64,000 bases of DNA. Source: a bacterium MS4 (GTDB taxonomy: Bacteria; Bacillota; Clostridia; Oscillospirales; Acutalibacteraceae). Position numbers and translations under genes: made by a program. The stretch is from assembly GCA_000752215.1 (NCBI GenBank), contig CCFG01000017.1:248001-312000 (forward strand), read 5' to 3'. Of the stretch, positions 42,045-50,866 are shown piece by piece (the stretch's first letter is position 1; the number at the start of each line of letters is the position of its first letter). Under the pieces are notes generated by a model that was given only the letters and a program-made list of their open reading frames with translations, made no database searches and was not told the origin of the DNA.

Positions 42045-45000
42045 TTATTTTTGGGCCAGATTCTGATAGCTTTTCAGACGTTCCAGAGCATCCTTCTCCG
42101 CCTTGGCATACAGAGTTTCGGCCTTATCCGGGAAGGACAGTCTCAGCGACGCGTAACGATTCTCGCCCTGCAGGAACTTCTGGAAATCCCCGGTGGGCTC
42201 CTTGGAATCCAGCGTAAAGGGGTTTTTGCCCTCCGCTTTCAGGTCCGGGTTGTAGCGGTACAGATGCCAATAGCCAGCCTCCACCGCTTTCTTCTCCTCG
42301 AACTGGCTCAGTCCCATACTGGCTTTCACACCATGCTCGATGCAAGGGCAGTAGCAGATGACGAGGGACGGGCCGTTGTAGGCCTCAGCCTCCCGGATTG
42401 CTTTCAGGGTCTGAGCGGGGTCGGCGCCCATGGAAACCTGCGCCACATACACGTAACCGTAGCTCATGGCCATCAGGCCCAGATCTTTCTTCTTTGTCAC
42501 CTTACCGCCGGCAGCGAACTTGGCGATGGCGCCCGCGGCCGTGGACTTGGAGGACTGTCCGCCGGTGTTGGAATATACCTCGGTATCCAGAACCAGCAGG
42601 TTGATATCCTTGCCGGAAGCCAGTACATGATCCAAACCGCCGTAGCCGATATCGTAGGCCCATCCGTCGCCGCCAAAGGCCCAGACGCTCTTCTTTGTCA
42701 GGTACTCCTGATTCTGGCGGATAAAATTTCCTTCCTCGCTGTCGTCCTGCTCCAGGGCAGCCAATAGCGCGTCGCTGACGGCTCGGGATTCCTCCGCGGC
42801 ATCGCCCTTTTCCAGATAAGCTGCGCAGGCATCCTTTGCAACGCCCCACTCCAACAACCGCTGTACGTTCGCGCGCAGCTGCCGCTTCACGGCATCCTGA
42901 CCCAGCAGGTAACCGTAGGCATACTCTGCGTTGTCTTCAAACAGGGACATGGCCCAAGCGGGACCGAAGCCCCTTCTGTCCGTGCAGTAAGGCGAGGACG
43001 GTGTGGAACCGCCATAAGCGGAGGAGCATCCGGAAGCGTTGGTGATGTACATCCGGTCGCCGAAGAGCTGGGTCACCAGCTTGATGTAAGGGGTCTCGCC
43101 GCAGCCGGCGCAGGCGCCTGAAAACTCAAAATAGGGCTTTGCGAACTGGGAGTTTTTCACCGTTCTGGCGTTGACGGCATCCTTTTTAATTTCCACGTTC
43201 TCCACGGCGAACGTCCAGTTTTCGGCCTCCGTCAGCTGACTCTCCAGACTCTCCATGACCAATGCCTTCTCTTTGGCCGGGCAGACGTTGACGCAACTGC
43301 CGCAGCCGGTGCAGTCATAGGGAGAAACCTGGATACGGAACTGGTACTTACCCAGACCGGGACCGACAGCCCTCTTGGTTTTCATGCCGGCAGGCGCAGA
43401 TTTGACCTCTTCTTCGTTCAACAGGATAGGACGAATAGCCGCGTGGGGGCAGACCAGAGAGCACTGGTTGCACTGAATGCAGGCGTCTATCTTCCAGGCA
43501 GGAACCTCAACGGCGGTGCCGCGCTTTTCATACCTGGATGTACCGGCGGGCCAGGTGCCGTCCTCAAGGCCATACTTTTTCATCATGGAGATCGGCAGCG
43601 CGTCGCCCTCCTGACGGTTCATAGGAACCACGACGTCCTGAATGAAGGCAGGCGTTTTATCCTCGTTTGGAACATCCTGCGCGGTGAGCCAGGCACCGGG
43701 AATCTTCACCTCATGCAGCTCGTCGATGCCGTGCTCGATGGACGCGTTGTTCAGATCCACCACAGCCTGACCCTTCTTCTTATAGTAGGTCTTGTAGATG
43801 GCATCCTTCATTTCCGTCACAGCCTGATCGATGGGGATCACGCCGGTCAGCTTGAAAAAGGCCGCCTGCAAAATCGTGTTAGTGCGGTTGCCCAGGCCCA
43901 GCTTGCGGGCGATTTCAATCGCGTCGATGGTGTAAAATCTGGCGTGCCTGGCAGCCAGGGACCGCTTCATGGAGGCGGGAAGGTTCTTTTCCAGACCGTC
44001 CATGTCCCATGCGCAGTTCAGCAGAAACGTGCCGCCGTCCTTCAAGGTTTTCACCATGTCGTATGTATGAACATAAGAAGGCGTATGACAAGCCACGAAA
44101 TCCGCGGCGCGCACGAGGTAGGGAGAGCGGATCGGCACCTTGCCGAAGCGCAGATGTGATTGGGTCAGTCCGCCGGACTTCTTGGAGTCGTACACAAAAT
44201 ACGCCTGGCAGTAAAGATCGGTGGAGTGGCCGATGATCTTGATGGAGTTCTTGTTGGCTCCGACAGTGCCGTCGGAGCCCATGCCCCAGATTTCCACATC
44301 GGTCTGACCGGCCGGCGAGGTCTCGATCTCCTTTATAACCGGCAGAGAGGTAAAGGTCACATCGTCCACAATGCCGATGGTAAAGTTGTTCTTAGGCCGG
44401 TCCTGCTTCAGGTTGTCGTACACGGCCAGAATCTGTCCCGGCGTAGTATCTTTGGAGCTTAACCCATAGCGGCCGCCGACAATCTCCATGGGGATACCGC
44501 CCTCTTTAAAGATGGTGCAGATGTCCTGATACAGAGGCTCACCCATGGCCCCGGGTTCCTTAGTACGGTCCAGTACCGCCAGACGCTTGACCGTGGTGGG
44601 CAGACTGGCCAAGAAGTGTTTTACGGAAAATGGGCGATACAGGTGAACATTGAGAAGGCCTGCTTTTTCACCTTTTGCAGTCAGATAGTCCACGGTTTCC
44701 TTTGCAGTCTCAGCGGCGGAGCCCATCAGGATGATGACCCGATCGGCATCGGGAGCGCCGTAATAGTCGAAGAGGTGGTGGGTCCGGCCGGTGATTTTTC
44801 CTATCTCCTGCATATAGTGCTCAATTGTGTCAGGAATCTGGGCGATCTTCTCGTTGCAGGCTTCGCGGCACTGGAAGAAGATGTCCGGGTTCACGGTGGT
44901 ACCGCGGGTGGCAGGATGCTCGGGATTCAGGGCGTGCCTGCGGAATGCCTTGAGTGCGCCCTGGTCCACCAGTGGACGCAGATCCTCGTAGTCCAGCGCC

Positions 45001-45551
45001 TCGATCTTCTGAATCTCATGAGAGGTACGGAAGCCATCGAAGAAGTGCAGCACCGGCATCCGGCAGTGGATGGCAGCCAGATGTGCGACGGCACCCAAAT
45101 CCATAACCTCCTGGGGAGAAGAAGCTGCCAGTAAGGAGAAGCCCGTGCTTCGCACGCCCATTACATCGGAGTGATCGCCGAAAATAGATAACGCGTGGGC
45201 TGACAAGGTACGGGCGGAGACATGAAACACGCCCGGCAGCATTTCACCCGCAATCTTGTACATGTTAGGAATCATCAGCAACAGACCCTGAGACGCGGTA
45301 TAAGTGGTAGTCAGTGCGCCAGATTGCAGGGAACCGTGCACCGTACCGGCGGCACCTCCCTCAGACTGCATTTCCACTACCTGTACCGGTTGGCCGAAGA
45401 GATTTTCCTTCCCATTAGCCGCCCACTCGTCCACATACTCCGCCATAGGTGAAGACGGAGTGATCGGATAAATGCCCGCTACCTCCGTAAAAGCGTAGGA
45501 AACATAAGCGGCTGCCTGATTTCCATCCATTAACTCAATTTTTTTCGTCAT
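42045..45551 (-). CDS. nifJ: Pyruvate:ferredoxin (flavodoxin) oxidoreductase
   Basis: A 1168-residue single-chain PFOR. It decarboxylates pyruvate to acetyl-CoA with TPP and reduces ferredoxin. The N-terminal TPP/substrate domain has GIYPITPSSPMAEYVDEWA. Two 4Fe-4S ferredoxin motifs lie in the centre (CIQCNQCSLVCPHAAIRP, CTGCGSCVNVCPAKEKAL). The C-terminal domain has FSGACAGCGETPY, GGDGWAYDIGYGGLDHVL and LDTEVYSNTGGQSSKS. The ATG at 45551 follows AGGGGG; an upstream extension is rejected because it crosses the promoter. Co-transcribed with abfD. GntR-type operator sites overlap its -10. Confidence 0.95.
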   Translation of the reverse strand: MTKKIELMDGNQAAAYVSYAFTEVAGIYPITPSSPMAEYVDEWAANGKENLFGQPVQVVEMQSEGGAAGTVHGSLQSGALTTTYTASQGLLLMIPNMYKIAGEMLPGVFHVSARTLSAHALSIFGDHSDVMGVRSTGFSLLAASSPQEVMDLGAVAHLAAIHCRMPVLHFFDGFRTSHEIQKIEALDYEDLRPLVDQGALKAFRRHALNPEHPATRGTTVNPDIFFQCREACNEKIAQIPDTIEHYMQEIGKITGRTHHLFDYYGAPDADRVIILMGSAAETAKETVDYLTAKGEKAGLLNVHLYRPFSVKHFLASLPTTVKRLAVLDRTKEPGAMGEPLYQDICTIFKEGGIPMEIVGGRYGLSSKDTTPGQILAVYDNLKQDRPKNNFTIGIVDDVTFTSLPVIKEIETSPAGQTDVEIWGMGSDGTVGANKNSIKIIGHSTDLYCQAYFVYDSKKSGGLTQSHLRFGKVPIRSPYLVRAADFVACHTPSYVHTYDMVKTLKDGGTFLLNCAWDMDGLEKNLPASMKRSLAARHARFYTIDAIEIARKLGLGNRTNTILQAAFFKLTGVIPIDQAVTEMKDAIYKTYYKKKGQAVVDLNNASIEHGIDELHEVKIPGAWLTAQDVPNEDKTPAFIQDVVVPMNRQEGDALPISMMKKYGLEDGTWPAGTSRYEKRGTAVEVPAWKIDACIQCNQCSLVCPHAAIRPILLNEEEVKSAPAGMKTKRAVGPGLGKYQFRIQVSPYDCTGCGSCVNVCPAKEKALVMESLESQLTEAENWTFAVENVEIKKDAVNARTVKNSQFAKPYFEFSGACAGCGETPYIKLVTQLFGDRMYITNASGCSSAYGGSTPSSPYCTDRRGFGPAWAMSLFEDNAEYAYGYLLGQDAVKRQLRANVQRLLEWGVAKDACAAYLEKGDAAEESRAVSDALLAALEQDDSEEGNFIRQNQEYLTKKSVWAFGGDGWAYDIGYGGLDHVLASGKDINLLVLDTEVYSNTGGQSSKSTAAGAIAKFAAGGKVTKKKDLGLMAMSYGYVYVAQVSMGADPAQTLKAIREAEAYNGPSLVICYCPCIEHGVKASMGLSQFEEKKAVEAGYWHLYRYNPDLKAEGKNPFTLDSKEPTGDFQKFLQGENRYASLRLSFPDKAETLYAKAEKDALERLKSYQNLAQK

Positions 45552-45670
45552 TGATAGATTTCCCCCTTGCTGTTTTAGTTTGCTGTGCTGCTTCCGGTGC
45601 GCAAGGTAAAAGCAAGTCTTAGCGCGGTAATACAGTACGCAATTTTTATTTATAAAATTCAATATATGAT

Positions 45671-45709
45671 ATTGCATACAATTATAATCACATGAATTCA
45701 TTTTGTCAA
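45671..45709 (-). promoter_or_regulatory. PFOR-abfD promoter with overlapping GntR-type operator
   Basis: On the minus strand TTGACA (45709-45704), a 17-bp spacer and TATAAT (45686-45681) make a consensus promoter. ATTGCATACAAT (45671-45682), read TTGTATGCAAT on the other strand, overlaps the -10. A similar element lies at the GntR promoter. Confidence 0.7.
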
Positions 45710-45811
45710 TGTTAATAAAAAACTTCCCGCAAAAATGCATAAAACAGGGGAATAAAACCTATGCAAAAAAGAAACTCAGCATTGCGTGTAAAATGGATAC
45801 AAAAAATGAAA

Positions 45812-45843
45812 TTGACCTAACAATCATAATGTTGTATACTAAT
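45812..45843 (+). promoter_or_regulatory. GntR promoter with overlapping TTGTATACTAAT element
   Basis: TTGACC (45812-45817), a 17-bp spacer and TATACT (45835-45840) form the promoter. TTGTATACTAAT (45832-45843) covers the -10 and matches the element at the PFOR promoter, suggesting autoregulation. Confidence 0.6.
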
Positions 45844-46551
45844 ATATCTAAACAACATGCGAAAAAGGGAAGAAGGTGTTTAACTATCAGTTCACAGAGT
45901 GCAACTGCTTATCAGCAGATTAAAGATATGATTTTCCGCATGGAACTGCTTCCAGGCGCCCGGATTCCGGAATTGCAGATTTCTGCCAAGCTGTCCATCA
46001 GCAGAACTCCGATTCACGATGCGCTTCGGCGTCTGGAGTCCGAGGGTTTGGTGATAATCGGACATAATCGCGGCGCTACCGTGGCATGTTTTACCGACGA
46101 TGAAATCAGGGAGATTGGTGCGATCCGCCTATCGCAGGATATCCTTTCTGCGCAGTTAGCGGCCTATTATGGAAGCGCATCAGATTTTGATGCGCTTGAC
46201 CATTTAGCTGACGACTGCGAAATGGCGGCGGCTAAGGGCGATATTTATGGACGGATTAGAACAGACTGCGACTTTCATTTGGCAATTTCGAAAATTTCCG
46301 GCAATTCCCATCTGATTAACCAACAATATGCTGTCTATCAGCAAATACATCTTGTTCAAGTGTCTAAATATACCGATATTGAGCACAGCCTGCTCCAAAT
46401 TCATCACCATAAGCCGATTGTTTTAGCGATGCGCGATGGAAACTTGGAAGATGTACGCGCGCTGATATGCCAGCACATCAAAGATTTTTACCACATTGAC
46501 CCGTATCTTTTGAAATGTTACGACGGTACTTCCCAGTCTGCGAATCTGTAA
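45829..46551 (+). CDS. GntR-family (FCD type) transcriptional regulator
   Basis: Up to 240 residues. The wHTH is YQQIKDMIFRMELLPGARIP followed by LSISRTPIHDALRRLESEGL; the helical FCD ligand domain follows, with metal-type residues in DFHLAISKISGNSHL and the later HHHKPIVLAM. It is divergent from PFOR-abfD and very likely controls it. Start puzzle: the ATG at 45829 lies inside the promoter I see. After the expected transcription start the only well-placed in-frame codon behind AGAAGG is ATC at 45886 (ISSQSATAYQQ), a non-standard start. The upstream ATGs at 45703 and 45793 have no ribosome site. Confidence 0.82.
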   Translation: MLYTNISKQHAKKGRRCLTISSQSATAYQQIKDMIFRMELLPGARIPELQISAKLSISRTPIHDALRRLESEGLVIIGHNRGATVACFTDDEIREIGAIRLSQDILSAQLAAYYGSASDFDALDHLADDCEMAAAKGDIYGRIRTDCDFHLAISKISGNSHLINQQYAVYQQIHLVQVSKYTDIEHSLLQIHHHKPIVLAMRDGNLEDVRALICQHIKDFYHIDPYLLKCYDGTSQSANL

Positions 46552-46638
46552 CCAAAATCTGCTTCTTGATTTGCTACAATTCTATCGGCTGCCTTTGCGA
46601 AAGGGTATGCGGTTATATGATCTTGCTTCGGAAATGGA

Positions 46639-47292
46639 ATGGTGAATGATTTGAAAAAGGATACTGAGAATGTTCTCACGAATGGCCCTGCAGTGAGATT
46701 CAGAAAGACTCGGCGGCAAATTCAGAAAATGGAAACCAAGGACAAAATCTATCATGCCGCTGTGGAAAAAATCAATGAAAAGGGCTTCAACAATGTCAGC
46801 ATTGAGGATATTACGACAGCGGCCAATGTCTCAAAGGGCTCTTTCTACACACATTTTGAGTCGAAGGAAGCCCTCGTTTTTTATACATTTAAACAGTCGG
46901 ATGATATTTACAAACAGGTGTATGAAAAGGTCAGGGGTCTGGACTTTTTATCCATGATTACGCGCTTCATGCGGATATCTTATACAGAGTATGAAAAGCG
47001 CGGTAAGGGAATCATTAAAGCAATGATCTCAAATTACTTTACCTGGCAAGGATATAACTTCTACGGAAAAGACCGCCTTTTACTAAAATGTCTGGAAATG
47101 ATTGTAGAGAGCGGTAAGGAAGAACATGTTCTTGATACGCTGATAGAGACCGACAAATATGTGAATATCCTGCTTTCCACCATGATTGGCGTCGAAGTCA
47201 TGTGGTGTTTTGACAGTCAGAATCTCAGTCTGGCGGATATGATCGAGGATGCCGTCCGTGTGGCGGCAAAAGGCATGATGATGCAATCATAA
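46639..47292 (+). CDS. TetR/AcrR-family transcriptional regulator
   Basis: A 217-residue regulator. An extended N-terminus with a basic patch (RFRKTRRQIQKMETKD) precedes the HTH: AAVEKINEKGFNNVSIEDIT and NVSKGSFYTHFESKEALVF. The C-terminal domain is not assignable. It lies after the GntR gene and upstream of the opine-dehydrogenase gene, whose promoter region carries two 13-bp palindrome-like repeats, so that gene is a plausible target. It ends at a strong terminator. Confidence 0.83.
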   Translation: MVNDLKKDTENVLTNGPAVRFRKTRRQIQKMETKDKIYHAAVEKINEKGFNNVSIEDITTAANVSKGSFYTHFESKEALVFYTFKQSDDIYKQVYEKVRGLDFLSMITRFMRISYTEYEKRGKGIIKAMISNYFTWQGYNFYGKDRLLLKCLEMIVESGKEEHVLDTLIETDKYVNILLSTMIGVEVMWCFDSQNLSLADMIEDAVRVAAKGMMMQS

Positions 47293-47330
47293 AATGCACT
47301 TAAGGCAAACGTAAATCACGATATGAGCAT

Positions 47331-47377
47331 ACAACCCCCGAAACCGGTATTCTGTACCAGTTTTGGGGGTTGTTTTT
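47331..47377 (+). terminator. Terminator after the TetR gene
   Basis: ACAACCCCCGAAAC (47331-47344) pairs with GTTTTGGGGGTTGT (47360-47373) with one G-T wobble, then TTTTT. Confidence 0.88.
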
Positions 47378-47484
47378 GCGTAGATGGAATCGTCTGTGCA
47401 AAAGATACAGAGGAGCACCGAAACGCCCTAGAAGATTGGATGATATGCACAATCATTTTACTGTATTTTTATGATTTTTGTGGC

Positions 47485-47553
47485 TTTACAAATAAAATTT
47501 CTGCGCATATAATAGCCTCAAGTCGTTGACTTTAAGTCAGTGAATTTAGGTCA
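47485..47553 (+). promoter_or_regulatory. Promoter with tandem palindromic operator for the opine-dehydrogenase-like gene
   Basis: TTTACA (47485-47490), a 17-bp spacer and TATAAT (47508-47513) form the promoter. Just downstream, the perfect palindrome TGACTTTAAGTCA (47527-47539) is followed by TGAATTTAGGTCA (47541-47553), matching it at 11 of 13 positions with a 14-bp period. This suits a repressor dimer pair over the start of transcription. Confidence 0.65.
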
Positions 47554-47937
47554 ATAATAACATTTCGGCTACAAAGTCTGACACTCCTGGCTGCCGTCGT
47601 TACGGGCAGAGCTGTCAAAAAAGATGCTTTCCTCCAGGACAGGTCTGGTCAAATTATCAGATTGTTCTTGATGTACAAGGCTTGTCTGCTATAAAAAGCG
47701 TGGGAAACTGTAAATATATTTGAGGGTACGAACGCTCTGGATGGTCAGTGGTTCTACTTGCATCGAATGCTGAGAATGAGAGGATGGCCGACTTTATTAC
47801 GGACGTAGCTAGTCCTCGAAGAATCCCGTCAGACCTATTGCGTTCCTGTTCTAACAGCTCGGGCAACAGGATGGAAAAGGCATGGCTGGCGCCATGCCCT
47901 CACCATAAAATCTATCAGCAACAGGAGGAACATTATT
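47554..47937 (+). other. Long 5' leader of the opine-dehydrogenase-like gene
   Basis: About 385 nt between the operator and the ATG with no convincing gene. A CTGCCGT/ACGGGCAG hairpin lies near 47592-47612. A second weak promoter (TTGATG-16 bp-TATAAA, near 47670-47697) could shorten the leader. Open frames across it lack family likeness. Confidence 0.4.
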
Positions 47938-49161
47938 ATGGACATGAGTTATCTGAAGAACAAGCCCATTGCAATTCTGGGCGCAGGCGGTGTTGGCAAG
48001 ACGATGGCAGGCGACTGCGCTCTGGCCGGGGCGAAGGTACGTATTTGGGAACAGCCGGGCTTTGCTGAGAGAAACTTCCGCAACATTGAAAAGACAGGCA
48101 TCAAGCTGAGCGGCAACCAGTTCAGCTACTATGGCTTTGAGCGCCGCGGTGTTGCCCATGTGGAGCTGGCCACCAGCGACCTGGCCGAGGCCGTCAAGGG
48201 CGCAGGCATCATTATTGTAGCCACTGTGGCCATGGCGCATGAGACCGTCTTCCGCCAGCTGATTCCGCTGCTGGAGGACGGCCAGGTCATCCATATCTTC
48301 CCGGACAACTGCGGTACTTTTGTCTGCCGCAAGCTTATGCGTGAGATGAACTTCAATAAGAAGGTAATCGTCGGCGCGTGGTACACCGCTCCCTACGGTG
48401 TCCGCATTGTCAATCGCGGCGGTGTGACCACCAACGAGTGCAAGGTGGAGGACCGCATCACCACCATCCGCGGCTGCGCCCTGCCGATGACCGATACCGA
48501 CGCATTCATCGGGTCCGCAAACTACATACCGGCCTTGGACGCAATCCGCACCGGCGACGGTTTTGTAGTGGGCAATACCATCCTGGACGTCAACCTCTCG
48601 AACGTCAACCCGGTCATCCATGTTCCCGGCACGGTCCTGGGCGTGTCCACCATGCAGAACTTCGGCACCGTTCTGGGTCAGGATGCGAAGAACTACTCCC
48701 TGTACGGCTTCGCGCTCTGCCCGGCAATCGCCGAGGTACAGGCGACCTTCTGGGAGGAAGAGAAGGCGCTGGCAAAGGCGATGGAGATCGGCCTGTGCAC
48801 CGTGAATTATGAGGACTTTTTCTCCCGCACCACCATGTACGGCAAGGAGTACATGGGCCCCGACTTCGCCGTTCCCTTCGAAGAGAAATACGAGAACTTC
48901 TACGGCGACGGCCCGTTCAGCCTCGAGAACCGTTACATTACCGAAGACGTTCCTGTCGGCTGCTATCTGATGCAGCAGCTTGGCAGAAAGTATAACGTCC
49001 CGACCCCGACCATCGACTGCATGATCTATCTGGCCAACGTGATGATCAAGCGCGATCTGATCAAAGACAGCAAGTATACGTTGGACTATCTGGACATCGG
49101 TCACATGACTCACGACCAGCTGCAGAAGTATCTGCGCGAGGGTGTATATACCGCGAAGTAA
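47938..49161 (+). CDS. NAD(P)-dependent opine/octopine dehydrogenase-family enzyme
   Basis: A 407-residue protein. The Rossmann motif PIAILGAGGVGKTMAGDCAL is at the N-terminus. The C-terminal helical domain, with DFFSRTTMYGKEYMGPDF and DVPVGCYLMQQLGRKYNVPT, matches the octopine/nopaline dehydrogenase family. Members reductively couple an amino acid and a keto acid, or oxidise such conjugates. An AGGAGG site lies before the ATG. Codon use is more GC-rich and regular than in the flanks, hinting at high expression. It is followed by a transporter, so substrate uptake or export may be linked. The exact substrate is unknown. Confidence 0.8.
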   Translation: MDMSYLKNKPIAILGAGGVGKTMAGDCALAGAKVRIWEQPGFAERNFRNIEKTGIKLSGNQFSYYGFERRGVAHVELATSDLAEAVKGAGIIIVATVAMAHETVFRQLIPLLEDGQVIHIFPDNCGTFVCRKLMREMNFNKKVIVGAWYTAPYGVRIVNRGGVTTNECKVEDRITTIRGCALPMTDTDAFIGSANYIPALDAIRTGDGFVVGNTILDVNLSNVNPVIHVPGTVLGVSTMQNFGTVLGQDAKNYSLYGFALCPAIAEVQATFWEEEKALAKAMEIGLCTVNYEDFFSRTTMYGKEYMGPDFAVPFEEKYENFYGDGPFSLENRYITEDVPVGCYLMQQLGRKYNVPTPTIDCMIYLANVMIKRDLIKDSKYTLDYLDIGHMTHDQLQKYLREGVYTAK

Positions 49162-49251
49162 GAGGCCCGACCTTTGTGTCGGGTACGGAAGCGTTGATAC
49201 GACCACATTGATAGCGAGTGATCCATAAGCTGAATGATTGCTCACTTACCC

Positions 49252-49291
49252 TTGCGGAGGGTAAACATTCGTTTTACCCTCCGCAAATTTT
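49252..49291 (+). terminator. Terminator after the opine-dehydrogenase-like gene
   Basis: TTGCGGAGGGTAAAC (49252-49266) pairs with GTTTTACCCTCCGCAA (49271-49286), then ATTTT. A smaller CCCGAC/GTCGGG hairpin lies closer to the stop (49166-49183). Readthrough to the transporter gene is possible. Confidence 0.8.
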
Positions 49292-49450
49292 ATGCCGACT
49301 GAGAAAACACCGTGATTAATTTGGTACAAAATTTGCTTGTTTACTTGCTTATCTAAAAACATCTCAGGGAGTCCAGCCGCATCTGAGTCAATGGCTGCGG
49401 AAGGCCGTTTATACCGATGAGAAATAAACAGAGTCAGGGAGGGGAACTTA

Positions 49451-50599
49451 ATGGCAGAAGGGAAGATTACCACGAGTATCAAAAATATTGTTATGATCGC
49501 GGGCGGGATGTTCGCTTTCACTATGGGCGCGGGATTCGCCTCGGGGCAGGAACTCCTTCAATTTTTCGTAGTCTACGGCAAACAATTTTGGGTCCCGATG
49601 ATCACCGCGGCATTCTTCATGTTATGGTTGAGCATCAGCTTCGCCAAGGCAGGATATGAAAACAAGTTCGAAACCACGCATGATGTGTACTATTATTACG
49701 GCGGCAAATACTTAGGGCGCTTTTTTGATTTTTTTATCTTAGTCTACTGTTACGCCTGCTTCTTTTTTATGGCTGCCTCGGCGGCGACCGTCCTCAACGA
49801 AACTTTCGGCCTTCCGAAAATAGTTGGCGCTGTCGTTCTCGGCGCGGTGATTCTGGGTACGGTCATATTCGGCTTTGAGGGCCTTGCAAAGGTGATGGGT
49901 ATTTCGGGCGTAGTGGATTTAACTCTGCTGCTTATTGTCATCGCCGTTACCTTTGCCTTAAACTGGCAGAATATCCCCGAAGGCATCAAGCTGGCTGACA
50001 GCGGCGCCGGAATTACGCGGGGAGGCTTCACCGGTATTCCCCTCTTGGAAGGGGCTGCGTACTTGGGAGGCAACAACCTGTATTTTGCCATCTATCTCTC
50101 GGAGCTGGGAGCGCGCAGGCCCCGCCGCGATTCAAAGACCGGCGTAGTGGCCGGAAGCTTGTTGATCATGGGGGTCATCATGCTTGCTGTAATGGCGTTG
50201 TTTTCCGTCCTGCCGGCAGTAGCCGGGGACAACATTCCGAATCTGACGCTCGCCAAGAGAATCACTCCGTTTGCCGGCATCATCTTCACCTTTGTCATTC
50301 TCCTGGAAGTATACAATACTTCCGCGCCGCAGATATGGACGTTGGCCAAACGCATTGCGCCGGATGAGAAGTCGCTGAAATTTCGTCTGTGGGCGATCGC
50401 TTTCATCGCGGTTGGCATTGCCGTTGCCTTGCTGGTGCCTTTCAAGACTTTGGTCGGCTCTGTCCTTTCGCTCTGTGGATACGTCGTTTGTCTGTTCTAC
50501 ATCCTTGTGATCGTCAAAGACATCAAGACGTGGCTGACCCATAGAAAAGAAAAAAAGAATGAAACGGATGAGATAGAGAGCAATGTGGTAAAATCATAG
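49451..50599 (+). CDS. YkvI-type APC-fold membrane transporter
   Basis: A 382-residue protein with ten or so membrane segments. The first, IAGGMFAFTMGAGFASGQEL, has the AGFASGQE landmark of the YkvI family, which belongs to the amino acid/polyamine transporter superfamily. The C-terminal tail is charged (HRKEKKNETDEIESN). A GGGAGGGGA site precedes the ATG. Position after the opine-dehydrogenase-like gene suggests it carries that enzyme's substrate or product, an amino acid or conjugate; this is inference. Confidence 0.8.
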   Translation: MAEGKITTSIKNIVMIAGGMFAFTMGAGFASGQELLQFFVVYGKQFWVPMITAAFFMLWLSISFAKAGYENKFETTHDVYYYYGGKYLGRFFDFFILVYCYACFFFMAASAATVLNETFGLPKIVGAVVLGAVILGTVIFGFEGLAKVMGISGVVDLTLLLIVIAVTFALNWQNIPEGIKLADSGAGITRGGFTGIPLLEGAAYLGGNNLYFAIYLSELGARRPRRDSKTGVVAGSLLIMGVIMLAVMALFSVLPAVAGDNIPNLTLAKRITPFAGIIFTFVILLEVYNTSAPQIWTLAKRIAPDEKSLKFRLWAIAFIAVGIAVALLVPFKTLVGSVLSLCGYVVCLFYILVIVKDIKTWLTHRKEKKNETDEIESNVVKS

Positions 50600-50679
50600 A
50601 ATAGTAGGGATTTGAATCTTTTATTCCAGATTGTCAATGGGCTCAGGTTTTGTAACTTGCATATTCTTGTGGAATGTTA

Positions 50680-50717
50680 AAAAACGGTATGGAATTCGAT
50701 GTTCCATACCGTTTTTT
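50680..50717 (+). terminator. Terminator after the YkvI-type gene
   Basis: AAAACGGTATGGAA pairs perfectly with TTCCATACCGTTTT around TTCGATG and ends in TTTTTT. Confidence 0.9.
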
Positions 50718-50866
50718 CAAAATTGTTGCTCCGCACCAATTAGCCACCGAAACAATGGCTTTATGTACATGCCTGCCATCCCTAGTGCGGTTAACAGCAA
50801 TATAAGATGGTGCCAGAGTGTTTTCACATCGTCTGGCTCATAATCTCCCTAATAAGCCGAAAGTCA

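Noticed and set aside
42045-45740. N-terminal extension of PFOR to an ATG at 45740
   Set aside because: The extra 63 residues cover the promoter and leader, have no family likeness, and the ATG at 45551 has a good ribosome site.
47851-49245. Minus-strand open frame across the opine-dehydrogenase gene (464 codons)
   Set aside because: The plus-strand frame has a Rossmann motif and a ribosome site; the antisense frame has no family match.
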